NCBI GenBank assembly: GCA_964483985.1 | Contig: CAZADS010000043.1 | Coordinates: 1-42,362, forward strand | Length of the DNA: 42,362 nt | DNA from: CAZADS01 sp964483985 | Lineage (GTDB): Bacteria > Pseudomonadota > Alphaproteobacteria > Thalassobaculales > Thalassobaculaceae | Direction: 5' to 3' | Part shown: piece by piece, positions 15,954 through 23,899 of the stretch | Layout: each line of letters begins with the position of its first letter | How positions within the stretch are numbered: position 1 is the stretch's first letter | Translations under genes and position numbers: made by a program | The notes under the pieces: generated by a model | What the model was told of the DNA's origin: nothing | Seen by the model: only the letters and a program-made list of their open reading frames with translations | The model's database searches: none

Positions 15954-16976
15954 ATGTCACAAAACTCTGCGGCCAAAGTTACTTTATCTATCGCCGAAGC
16001 TCAATCTCTAACAGAAACAGCTTTAATTGCCAGTAACACAAGTAAGGCGAACGCACTATCAGTAGCTGACTCGGTCGTTGCGGCCGAACTCGATGGAATA
16101 CATAGCCATGGCTTAGCCAGGTTACCTACTTATTGTGAACATGCCCGCTGCGGCAAAATTGATGGCTATGCTAGCGCTACGTTGGAGCAAGTAGCTCCTG
16201 CAGCATTGAGAGTTGATGCTTGCGATGGTTTTGCACATCCGGCGATTGATAAAGGTTTCGAGAAATTTTTTAATCTTGCATTAAAAAAGGGAATAGCAGG
16301 ATTGTCCATTACCAATTCCTATAATTGTGGTGTTTTAGGATACCATGTGGAGAAGATAGCCTCATCGGGTTTAATTGGCCTAGGATATACTAATGCCCCT
16401 TCCTCTATTGCTCCATATGGTGGGAATAAACCTGTTTTTGGGACCAATCCGGTGGCTTGTGCGGCACCCGACAATAGAGGAGGAGCCATATTTGTCATTG
16501 ATCAATCTTCCAGTGTAATTGCTCGGAGCGAAATAATGTTACATGCGGCCAATAATGAAATAATTCCGGAAGGATGGGCATATGATGCTGAAGGGGAACC
16601 GACGACAGATCCCGAAGCTGCTTTAAAAGGTAGCATGGTACCTGCGGGTGGTTATAAAGGCGCAGGTATTGCGTTGATGGTAGAATTAATGGCAGCAGTT
16701 TTATCAGGCGCAACCTTGAGCTCTCGCGCAACCTCTTTCGGAGGAAACGAAGGTGGTTCACCCCGGACAGGACAATTTTTTATTGCAATATCTCCACGTG
16801 CCTTTTCTGGCGACATGTATGAGAGTAAAATGAAAGATCTGGTTTTCCAGATAACTGGACAGGAAGCAGCTCGACTACCCGGAGCGAGGCGGAATCAATC
16901 GAGAACCCTTATAAAAAAGACCGGTATAACATTCGCCAAATCTTTGCATGAAAAACTTCTAACGTATTGCGTTTGA
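15954..16976 (+). CDS. Ldh2-family malate/L-lactate-type dehydrogenase (second)
   Basis: 340-residue Ldh2-family NAD(P)-dependent oxidoreductase. Key parts are AAELDGIHSHGLARLPTYC with the catalytic SHG, NSYNCGVLGYHVEKIA, VFGTNPVACAAP, and MVPAGGYKGAGIALMVELMA in the cofactor-binding region. Related enzymes include L-2-hydroxyacid dehydrogenases and delta-1-piperideine/pyrroline-2-carboxylate reductases. The first Ldh2 protein in the window (11854-12891) has CGHTGR where this has YNCGVLGYH, so the two belong to different subgroups and are not a recent duplication. Coupled by 23 bases to the CMD gene. Convergent with the DksA-type gene. Confidence 0.87.
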   Translation: MSQNSAAKVTLSIAEAQSLTETALIASNTSKANALSVADSVVAAELDGIHSHGLARLPTYCEHARCGKIDGYASATLEQVAPAALRVDACDGFAHPAIDKGFEKFFNLALKKGIAGLSITNSYNCGVLGYHVEKIASSGLIGLGYTNAPSSIAPYGGNKPVFGTNPVACAAPDNRGGAIFVIDQSSSVIARSEIMLHAANNEIIPEGWAYDAEGEPTTDPEAALKGSMVPAGGYKGAGIALMVELMAAVLSGATLSSRATSFGGNEGGSPRTGQFFIAISPRAFSGDMYESKMKDLVFQITGQEAARLPGARRNQSRTLIKKTGITFAKSLHEKLLTYCV

Positions 16977-17048
16977 TCTCCAAATTTACAATAACAATAG
17001 ATTAAAATTCTAAGAACTCGCTAGACGCAACCTTAATTGCAGTTTTAT

Positions 17049-17390
17049 TCAACCAGTTGCACAGTCAACACATGTAGTTGATGCAGGATCAAATTCCAAA
17101 CGTCTGATAGGGATTAGTTCATCGCAACTCATGCAATAGCCATAATCATCAGATTCAATTCTTCGCAGCGCATTCTCAACTTTTCGGTATTCTATTATGC
17201 GCCGTCGCACAGTTTCTTTAGCCATGGCCTGATCCTGCAACGCATCCATCCGGGACAATCTACCAACACGAGTTTGATCGAGTTCAACAGGCTTAGCTCT
17301 CTCGTTAGCCAAAGCTATCAAATAATCGAGTTCCGAAAGACGAACTTCTAGAAGACGCCGAAAACGGTCTAAATCTAAATCCGTTTCCAT
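17049..17390 (-). CDS. TraR/DksA-family zinc-finger protein
   Basis: 113-residue protein with an N-terminal pair of helices likely to form a coiled coil (about residues 5-78) and a C-terminal C4 zinc finger, GYCMSCDELIPIRRLEF followed by CVDC: Cys86, Cys89, Cys107, Cys110. DksA-like proteins enter the RNA polymerase secondary channel and shift transcription in response to ppGpp. This short form lacks the DksA N-terminal extension and resembles the minimal TraR/YbiI class. It lies downstream of a TauD-type gene (62-base gap), and nothing shows they work together. Confidence 0.88.
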   Translation of the reverse strand: METDLDLDRFRRLLEVRLSELDYLIALANERAKPVELDQTRVGRLSRMDALQDQAMAKETVRRRIIEYRKVENALRRIESDDYGYCMSCDELIPIRRLEFDPASTTCVDCATG

Positions 17391-17452
17391 TTCACTCCCG
17401 TAATAATCATGTCACTTTAACCAAAATCAAAATGCTTCTCGGAGACAGTCCT

Positions 17453-18355
17453 TTAATCTGCTATTCTAGCTGATACAAGAGTAGACCTTTCACCTGCAAT
17501 AGTCGTACGATGCATTACCCTTCTAAATTTTTCGTCGGCCCACGATTTCCCTCTATGTAAAACGGATCTATTATCCCACATTACCACGTCTTTTTGTCGC
17601 CATTTATGTTCATAAACAAATTCAGGCTTTGTTATCCAAGAGTTTAATTCGTTGATTAGTGCCCGGCTCTTGGGATAATCCCAACCTTCGATATGCTGAC
17701 AATGGCTCCCAACATAAAAAATTTTTCTCCCTGTAACGGGATGTGTCCTTATTAGTGCCTGCCTAACGGGCTTTAGTCGCTCTTTATCTTCTTCGGTGAA
17801 TATGTCGCCCACTATTAATTTTCGGGAAAAAACAATCCAATGCTGTGAAATTAAATCTTCCAATTCCTCCTTATTGATTCCATTAAAAGACCCTGGCCAT
17901 TTATCATAGGCCGTCCTGGCGTCTGCAAATTGTGTTTCGCCACCGCTAGGAGGGACTTCTCGTCCAGATAATATTGAGGCATTGGCTGGGATTAGTTTGA
18001 ACGAAGAGTCTGTATGCCAAAGGTTGTTACCTCTATGATAACGGGATTTCTCGTGGTCATGGGATCGAATTCTATTATCTTCCCCCACATTGGCTATTCG
18101 CGAAATTTCAGGCCTAGTTACACCTTCTAATTGATCAAATTCAAGTGATTTTTCTAAAGTACCAAACTTTTCCGAAAAAACTATCTGTTGCTCATCATTT
18201 ATATCTTGATCACGAAAAACGAGTACCGCAAAATTGAAAAAAGCTTCCCGAAGCTTCTCAAAGTCATTATCTTTTATTGGCTCTCTTAAATTCACGCCAG
18301 ATACTTCAGCAGCAAAACTAAGATCAGGCTTAATTACCCTAAACTTCAATTCCAT
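17453..18355 (-). CDS. TauD/TfdA-family dioxygenase (second)
   Basis: 300-residue Fe(II)/2-oxoglutarate-dependent oxygenase of the 2,4-D/taurine dioxygenase group. The iron ligands are HxD in NLWHTDSSFK and the distal His in NRSVLHRGKSW; the 2-oxoglutarate Arg is in FRRVMHRTT. The N-terminus FAAEVSGVNLREPI and NFAVLVFRDQDI are strongly TfdA-like, as is QPH-type spacing after FGTLE. Substrates in the family include taurine, alkyl sulfates and aryloxyacetates. The SDR gene ends 22 bases upstream, so the pair is co-transcribed: an oxygenase followed by oxidation of its hydroxylated product is a plausible sequence of steps. Confidence 0.9.
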   Translation of the reverse strand: MELKFRVIKPDLSFAAEVSGVNLREPIKDNDFEKLREAFFNFAVLVFRDQDINDEQQIVFSEKFGTLEKSLEFDQLEGVTRPEISRIANVGEDNRIRSHDHEKSRYHRGNNLWHTDSSFKLIPANASILSGREVPPSGGETQFADARTAYDKWPGSFNGINKEELEDLISQHWIVFSRKLIVGDIFTEEDKERLKPVRQALIRTHPVTGRKIFYVGSHCQHIEGWDYPKSRALINELNSWITKPEFVYEHKWRQKDVVMWDNRSVLHRGKSWADEKFRRVMHRTTIAGERSTLVSARIAD

Positions 18356-18377
18356 TGCTCCCCCATTTTATTGATAA

Positions 18378-19145
18378 CTAATAAATAGTTACACCGCTAT
18401 CAACGGAAAGTATTTGACCCGTCGTGATTTCTGATTCCTGTGATGCCAAATAGACTGCCATATTTGCAATATGAATTGGTTGGCCAAACCCCAACAAATG
18501 CTGCTCAGACAGTTTTTGAATTTGAGGGTCTTGCTTCAGAAAGTTTTTTACTCTATCCGAAAGAGTTACAGATGGGGCGATCGCGTTCACTCGTATTTTA
18601 TTCGGCGCGTATTCCACCGCCATTGAACGTGTCATTGACGCTATACCACCTTTCGCAGCAGTATAACAATCACGACCCGGCATAGCCATTAATGCAACAT
18701 TCGATGCCATATTAATTACCGACCCGCCTCCAGCATTTATAATGGCAGGGATCCCGTGCTTGGAGCAAACGAAAGTACCAAAAAGATCTAACTTAATAAC
18801 GCGCCAAAATTCTTCGTCTGGGGCTTCAGTCACAGGTCCATCCTGCATGGTAGAACCACCAGCATTATTGTGTAATACATTTAGTTTTCCAAAGCGATCA
18901 ATTGTTCCAGAAACTGCCAATTTCACACTTTCGTGGTTTGTTACATCCATTTCTGTGAAAATCGCGTCCCCTCCGGTATTTCCAGCCGCTTCCTTGGCAA
19001 GTTTGGCTGATTCTAAACCTCTCGTTTTATCTATATCCCCAACAACTACACACGCCCCCTCTTCCGCAAAACGTATAGCTGTAGCTCTTCCAATTCCTCC
19101 ACCACCGCCTGTAATTAAAGCCACTTTTCCTGAAAGTCTGCCCAT
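18378..19145 (-). CDS. SDR-family oxidoreductase
   Basis: Classical short-chain dehydrogenase of 255 residues. TGGGGGIGRATA is the cofactor motif, HNNAGG follows near residue 95, and the catalytic residues are intact: Ser in SVINMASNVAL, then YTAAK. Asp in VVGDIDKT after the second strand favours NAD over NADP. This is the ordinary counterpart of the catalytically altered SDR at 1936-2727. ATG 19145 has GGAG about 6 bases upstream and starts MGRLSGKVALITG. The longer start at 19157 overlaps that site. Upstream partner of the TauD gene. Confidence 0.9.
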   Translation of the reverse strand: MGRLSGKVALITGGGGGIGRATAIRFAEEGACVVVGDIDKTRGLESAKLAKEAAGNTGGDAIFTEMDVTNHESVKLAVSGTIDRFGKLNVLHNNAGGSTMQDGPVTEAPDEEFWRVIKLDLFGTFVCSKHGIPAIINAGGGSVINMASNVALMAMPGRDCYTAAKGGIASMTRSMAVEYAPNKIRVNAIAPSVTLSDRVKNFLKQDPQIQKLSEQHLLGFGQPIHIANMAVYLASQESEITTGQILSVDSGVTIY

Positions 19146-19278
19146 TGTTTTCTCCAAAACACCTATGAATGTGAAATTGACCTTATACTATATGCTTATA
19201 TTAAAGATTGAGTGAAGTCGTGGACCTCGACACGATAAATTTGATATTTGAAGTGGATGCAATACCTTTAGATAAGTG

Positions 19279-20094
19279 TCAATGTGCAAAAATCACTGGT
19301 ATTTGGGCTCGGTCTAAAATAGCCCTGGTTGCCCCACCAAAAATCATTTGAGTTAAGCGGCTCTGAGTGAAAGCTCCTTTTACCAAAAAATCAATCCCCA
19401 GAGCTCCAGCAACCTCTAATGCCCGATCTCCAGGGTTACCGCCCGAAGCACTTTTTTTTAACTGCGCATCAACCCCATTTCCCAGCAAATAATTTTGAAG
19501 CGCGGCACCATCTGGTCCCGCATGCACCCAACCGTCTATCTCAATGATAAACACTTTTTTAGCCTGAGCTATAAGAGGCATGCTTAATGCTACCACCCTA
19601 GCAGTTTCAGTGCTACGATTCCAAGCAATTCCAATAGTTTCCCCAAAATGTCCGGACCAATTCTGTGGCACTACAATCACAGGTCTACCGCCTTCGAATA
19701 ATGCCATTTCAAATAAAGTCTGCCAATGAGGGTTTTCCCGAGACCGACCAACAATCGACACATCATACACACGGCAGATTTCACCAACCTGCCGCCAATT
19801 AGACAGGCCCGACATATTAAGAATAATTTGATCTTCAGGAAGCTCTGGGGCAAGCGACTGGGCTCGCGCTCTAATCAATTTCCCCGCGTTAAGCTTTTGC
19901 GATTCAATTTCATCGTCTAAACCATCATATGAAACCACACCGCCGCTCATTGGGTCCACAATTACCGGGTCTGGCAGTCGTGGATAGAACATTGCTGTAA
20001 TCTGCCCACCGAGGCTTTTTGCCAAGGCTGCCGCCAGTTCAATTGGGGCATCTTTCGCTGTATCAGACCCAAAAGGAAGTAGTATCTGCTTCAA
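19279..20094 (-). CDS. Universal stress protein, tandem UspA domains
   Basis: 271-residue cytoplasmic protein made of two UspA-like units. The first starts KQILLPFGSDTAKDAPIEL. The second starts about residue 150 with GIAWNRSTETARVV and ends with the nucleotide-loop pattern GAFTQSRLTQMIFGGATRAI. Only the second copy shows the full G-2x-G-9x-G(S/T)-like loop, as is common in tandem proteins. The perfect site AAGGAGG (20100-20106, minus strand) lies 5 bases before TTG 20094. A GTG at 20100 would overlap that site, so I choose the TTG. Transcribed alone, 133 bases upstream of the SDR gene. Confidence 0.85.
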   Translation of the reverse strand: MKQILLPFGSDTAKDAPIELAAALAKSLGGQITAMFYPRLPDPVIVDPMSGGVVSYDGLDDEIESQKLNAGKLIRARAQSLAPELPEDQIILNMSGLSNWRQVGEICRVYDVSIVGRSRENPHWQTLFEMALFEGGRPVIVVPQNWSGHFGETIGIAWNRSTETARVVALSMPLIAQAKKVFIIEIDGWVHAGPDGAALQNYLLGNGVDAQLKKSASGGNPGDRALEVAGALGIDFLVKGAFTQSRLTQMIFGGATRAILDRAQIPVIFAH

Positions 20095-20190
20095 TTTCAC
20101 CTCCTTATTGCAATAAACTCTATATTAGCCACCTTTTCTAACTAAAATTATAGCATCAAAAACCTAACATGAAGAAGTTATACTATATGA

Positions 20191-21048
20191 TTAGTTTTTA
20201 AGGCTAGCCCCCGTACCATCGTTCAAAGACCAGTCGAATTGATATTTAATTGTTTCAACACTCTGTAATTTTTTCACTAAATCCGGCGTACCGTATGCGC
20301 TAACGTGCGAGAATGTTTTTCGTTTTAGCCCGCCGAAATCATTTGCGTACCAATCATATAACGAGGAAAGAATTAGCTGATTTTCTTCAAATCGTACTCC
20401 ACGTGGATGGTTCACATAATCCAGGGCCGCCCCGTCAAGCATTCTATCAACCCTATCTCCGGTAAAAGCGCGACTTTGTAGGTTTGGTGACCCTATAGCT
20501 CCATCACATAGTGCATAATGTAACCTAGGATCATTAAATGTAGGTCGAAGAATAAAATTTCTAATATCCAATAAACTAATTCTTTGCCCATCAATTGTAA
20601 TTAATTTCTGGATAAATGGCCCCGGACCAACCCAGCTAAATCCAGTCGGTATATCCCGAATCGACAAAATTAAATAATGTCGAACAATCAGTCTAACCAC
20701 TAATGCGTTATAAAGATTCAACCAATACGCATACTGTTCTTTTCTATCCAGCAAATTGATGGCTGTATTAGCTAAAGAAGCTATGTACCAATCTAAACGT
20801 TGCTTATCGGTTGATGAAAAATCTCCATATGAAACAAGATGCACATCATCTGATCTTTGGGAAATGTATCGTTCCAATAAAAACGCCCATGGTCTATGAT
20901 CGACAAATCTCTGGGACCCTGGGGTAAATTGGTTCCATTTTTCCCTTACAGAAAATAAAGGCTGGTCTAATCTATCAGAAAACTTGGAACAGGCTGAAAT
21001 AGCTGTGGTCAGCATTAGTGAAAGAGCGTGGCGCTTGTTAAAGTTCAT
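20191..21048 (-). CDS. DUF547-domain lipoprotein
   Basis: 285-residue secreted protein. The N-terminus MNFNKRHALSLMLTTAISAC is a lipoprotein signal with lipobox ISAC (Cys20 would be lipidated), so it should be membrane anchored on the periplasmic side. The rest matches the DUF547 family: YAYWLNLYNALVVRLIV, then SLLDIRNFILRPTFNDPRLHYALCDGAIGSPNL, where the family has its conserved Cys-x-GA segment (HYALCDGA). The Cys-His-Asp-like arrangement has led others to suspect a papain/transglutaminase-like fold, but no activity is established to my knowledge. Its gene lies 48 bases after a hydratase gene on the same strand. Confidence 0.8.
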   Translation of the reverse strand: MNFNKRHALSLMLTTAISACSKFSDRLDQPLFSVREKWNQFTPGSQRFVDHRPWAFLLERYISQRSDDVHLVSYGDFSSTDKQRLDWYIASLANTAINLLDRKEQYAYWLNLYNALVVRLIVRHYLILSIRDIPTGFSWVGPGPFIQKLITIDGQRISLLDIRNFILRPTFNDPRLHYALCDGAIGSPNLQSRAFTGDRVDRMLDGAALDYVNHPRGVRFEENQLILSSLYDWYANDFGGLKRKTFSHVSAYGTPDLVKKLQSVETIKYQFDWSLNDGTGASLKN

Positions 21049-21096
21049 CAGGAAGTTTCTCGCAAACCCGAACCAAAAATAGGTGTTTTTAAAAAT

Positions 21097-21888
21097 TTAA
21101 ACTATGGAAACCTCCACCGAACCCAAACCCTCAATAGTGTAAATGGCTTGGTCTCCCGATTTAGCAAATTTAGTTGCAAGAGTTGACCCGCTCATCACAA
21201 TTTGCCCAGCTTTTAGAGAACGACCTTGATGGGAAAGCAGGCTAGCCAGCCATGCTAACGAATTCAGCGGACTACCCATCGCTGCACCAGTTTTAGACGT
21301 CTCTATTTCACCATTGTAAGACAATATAACGGGAGTGGTTGCTAGGTCCATTGCCTTCCAAAGGGTTGAAGCCGACCCTAACACGATCCCCCCACACCAT
21401 GCATTATCTGCAATCAAACTATTAGCATTTAAATTCCCATAATCTGCGCCGCGATCTTCTATTAGCTCAAAAGCCGGCATTACCGAATCAATATATTTGC
21501 AAATTGAAACGCCATCATAGTTTTGGTCACTCGGAACGTCCATTCCAATTCTAAAAGCTAGTTCAAATTCCAATCCTAACCGTAGAAAGCTTTCAATTTG
21601 AATCTCGGCCGGAGAACTATGGATCGTTGAATCAAAAATTCCCGCGACACAGGGTTGGTCAACGCCGACCAAATCTTGAATCGCCTTAGACGTTAATGCT
21701 ATTTTATATCCTGCTATTGTTCCTCTACCGTTGGTTTTCCAAAGGCAAATTAACTCTTTTTGAACAGCATAAGCTTGGTCAATCGATTCAAGCTTTAACT
21801 CTCCATCCAAATTCTCAAACTTCCGATGTTCAGCATGGGCTAGAAATAAATGATTTGCTATATGTTTAATACGTTCATCGTCAGTCAT
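21097..21888 (-). CDS. 2-keto-4-pentenoate hydratase/fumarylacetoacetate hydrolase-family protein
   Basis: 263-residue enzyme of the MhpD/DmpE type, which adds water to 2-hydroxypenta-2,4-dienoate or decarboxylates oxalocrotonate in meta-cleavage pathways. The magnesium-binding pair is visible as GLEFELAF (ExE) near residue 108, with YKIALTSKA before it and MGSPLNSLAWLA later, both typical of the family. No ring-cleaving dioxygenase of the classical operon is adjacent, though VOC proteins lie nearby (22006 and 5952). It may act on another 2-oxo-enoic acid. Same strand and 48 bases upstream of the DUF547 gene. Confidence 0.85.
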   Translation of the reverse strand: MTDDERIKHIANHLFLAHAEHRKFENLDGELKLESIDQAYAVQKELICLWKTNGRGTIAGYKIALTSKAIQDLVGVDQPCVAGIFDSTIHSSPAEIQIESFLRLGLEFELAFRIGMDVPSDQNYDGVSICKYIDSVMPAFELIEDRGADYGNLNANSLIADNAWCGGIVLGSASTLWKAMDLATTPVILSYNGEIETSKTGAAMGSPLNSLAWLASLLSHQGRSLKAGQIVMSGSTLATKFAKSGDQAIYTIEGLGSVEVSIV

Positions 21889-22005
21889 GGCTCACTCCAG
21901 ATCTTTTATTAAATAGCAACATAGAACATATGTATTAATAAACACCTTTTTAAGATACTTAGGATTGTTGTAAACCCTAGTTGATAAGTAAAAAAGAAAG
22001 GTTAG

Positions 22006-22485
22006 ATGATGATAAAGGGGCTCCACCATAATGCATACCGATGTCGTGACTCGGAAGAAACCAGAGTGTTTTATGAAGATTTTTTAGGACTTAAACTCGC
22101 TGAGGCGTTTGAGATTAAAGCAAGTCAAACAGGAAGGGAAATTACTGTTCTCCATTCTTTTTACGAAATGGACGATGGTTCATTCCTAGCCTTTTTTGAA
22201 GCACCAGAGCAGCCATTCGATTTTAAGGAGCAGCACGATTTTGACTTGCATATTGCCCTTGAAGTTAATCTCTTAGAATTAGAAACAATGTTCAAAAAAG
22301 GTCAAGAACAAGGCATCGAGACGCGGGGAATAACCGATCACGGTTTTATTAAGTCTATTTATTTTAGAGATCCAAATGGCTATGTAATTGAACTGGCCGC
22401 CAAGAAGAAAAACACGCAACCCGAACCACTGATCAAAATAAATCCGCATACCGTATTAGCAAGATGGCAATCAGAAAAACGTTAA
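22006..22485 (+). CDS. VOC-family protein (second)
   Basis: 159-residue vicinal-oxygen-chelate protein. The first module starts GLHHNAYRCRDSEETRVFYE and has a metal-type His. The second shows DFDLHIALEV, and the C-terminal YVIELAAKK provides the Glu ligand. DGSFLAFFEAPEQPF is the conserved strand. It shares its plan with the VOC protein at 5952-6434 but differs in sequence throughout. A lyase, thiol transferase or ring-cleaving activity is possible. Its gene is divergent from the hydratase gene at 21097-21888 and could share its promoter region and pathway. Confidence 0.82.
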   Translation: MMIKGLHHNAYRCRDSEETRVFYEDFLGLKLAEAFEIKASQTGREITVLHSFYEMDDGSFLAFFEAPEQPFDFKEQHDFDLHIALEVNLLELETMFKKGQEQGIETRGITDHGFIKSIYFRDPNGYVIELAAKKKNTQPEPLIKINPHTVLARWQSEKR

Positions 22486-22504
22486 CTGGGAGGTTTTAGA
22501 TTCG

Positions 22505-22897
22505 TTATTTAGAACGCATTGAATCTTCTGCTGTATCGTTATTAAAAGTTTCCAGGTTAGCTTCGTATTCATTTCTAGCTAAATCATGGTTTTCCGCTGC
22601 AAGTTTATAAATTTGTCTTGTCTTATCAAGTTGACTAAATAGGTTAATTTCTATCATTCTACGTGTCCCATACAATAAAGCGAGACCGAAAAGCGCAACT
22701 GCAATACCCCACCATCCCACAGCCCAAATCGCCAATACAGTTCCAAGGACCATTAATACAGATGATAATTCCTCTGATAGAAGAAAATCACGTATTGTCC
22801 ACCTTTTCAAATCAGCGTCAACCAGCCCGTAATCCTCTAACTTCGGTGGCGAAGGGAATTTTGTCATCGACTCTTTTTCAATATTTTTTTCATTCAT
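22505..22897 (-). CDS. Small membrane protein of unknown function
   Basis: About 130 residues. A hydrophilic N-terminus (with PPKLEDYGLVDADLKRWTIR) is followed by one or two tight membrane segments at roughly residues 50-80 (VLMVLGTVLAIWAVGWW then GIAVALFGLALLYG), ending in RRMIEINLF. A helical, acidic tail follows that may form a coiled coil. I do not recognise the family. I take ATG 22897, whose ATGA overlaps the stop of the Asp-box gene; ATG 22909 is also possible. This overlap says the two genes are translated together, which suggests a shared function. Confidence 0.65.
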   Translation of the reverse strand: MNEKNIEKESMTKFPSPPKLEDYGLVDADLKRWTIRDFLLSEELSSVLMVLGTVLAIWAVGWWGIAVALFGLALLYGTRRMIEINLFSQLDKTRQIYKLAAENHDLARNEYEANLETFNNDTAEDSMRSK

Positions 22898-23856
22898 TGA
22901 GTTTGCCAAGAAATGGAGCGTATTTCACCCAATTCACGCTCTAGTTGCACCCAACTGTAACCTCCATCCTGCGAACGATACAATTGCCCTAAATTAGTGC
23001 CCACAAACAACAAAGAAGGATCTGAGGGATGACTCGCTATGCACCATGGAGTGCTGTTGAGTTTACCTGGCAGTACGGCATCTTCCCAAGTCTTGCCGTT
23101 ATCTGTTGAGCGAAGAAGTTTACCAGTTGATCCAGGCGGGCCGTTTCCATTGGATAAGTACAATGTTTTGTTATCTGCCATAACTCGGATCGTTCTAGTA
23201 TACTGCCAAGGTGAAAGAAGGGATTGTTGATTCCAAGTCCTCCCTTCATTTTCGCTTATATTTAAGCCTTTATTCGTTGTAACAAATATTCTCTCTGAAC
23301 CATTAATTCCGACGGCTAAACCATGGATATCCCAGCTGTTTAATCCTTCTACTAAACGCTCCCATGTTTCACCACCATCCTCGGAACGGTAGACACCATC
23401 TATTTCAACGCCACACCAAATTATATCATCTGATCTTGGGTCAAACATCACATCGGTAACGCGAGGTTTACCTATATAAATGCAAGACTCTGCAAATTTA
23501 ACCGATAACTTTCGCCAACTTTTTCCATCATTATCTGATCTAAATAAACCGGCGGGATGTGTGCCCGCAACAATCGTAGCAGGAGAGTTTGAGGGTCTTG
23601 CCAAAGACCATATGCACATTCCATCCATTGGTGATGGAATGTGGGTCCATTGCTGGTCAATGTCATTCCACCTGTGTAGTCCAAAATCAGTTCCAGCAAT
23701 GACTTCTCCCGGTCTTGCCACGTGCGTCGAAAGGGCCCAAACCCGAGCTTCTAAATAAAGACCAGATTCCGTGTAGGGCCGGTCCCAAGTTTCTCCCAAG
23801 TCCCTACTAAACCACACGGACATTCCAGAAGTACCGACGCAAAGTTGAACAGTCAT
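22894..23856 (-). CDS. Asp-box (BNR) repeat beta-propeller protein
   Basis: 320-residue protein with at least six Asp-box repeats (S-x-D-x-G-x-x-W): SRDLGETW, SDNDGKSW, SEDGGETW, SENEGRTW, STDNGKTW and SQDGGYSW, spaced through the chain as in sialidase-like and VPS10-like propellers. Sialidase catalytic residues are not evident, so it is more likely a binding or structural propeller. No signal peptide is visible from the chosen start ATG 23856, which has a near-perfect site AAGGAGG at 23863-23869, 6 bases away. Starting at 23877 would overlap this site. The small membrane protein gene overlaps its stop by 4 bases. Confidence 0.85.
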   Translation of the reverse strand: MTVQLCVGTSGMSVWFSRDLGETWDRPYTESGLYLEARVWALSTHVARPGEVIAGTDFGLHRWNDIDQQWTHIPSPMDGMCIWSLARPSNSPATIVAGTHPAGLFRSDNDGKSWRKLSVKFAESCIYIGKPRVTDVMFDPRSDDIIWCGVEIDGVYRSEDGGETWERLVEGLNSWDIHGLAVGINGSERIFVTTNKGLNISENEGRTWNQQSLLSPWQYTRTIRVMADNKTLYLSNGNGPPGSTGKLLRSTDNGKTWEDAVLPGKLNSTPWCIASHPSDPSLLFVGTNLGQLYRSQDGGYSWVQLERELGEIRSISWQTQ

Positions 23857-23899
23857 TGGCCACCTCCTTGGTATCAAACGATCATTTTCGCAAATTTCA

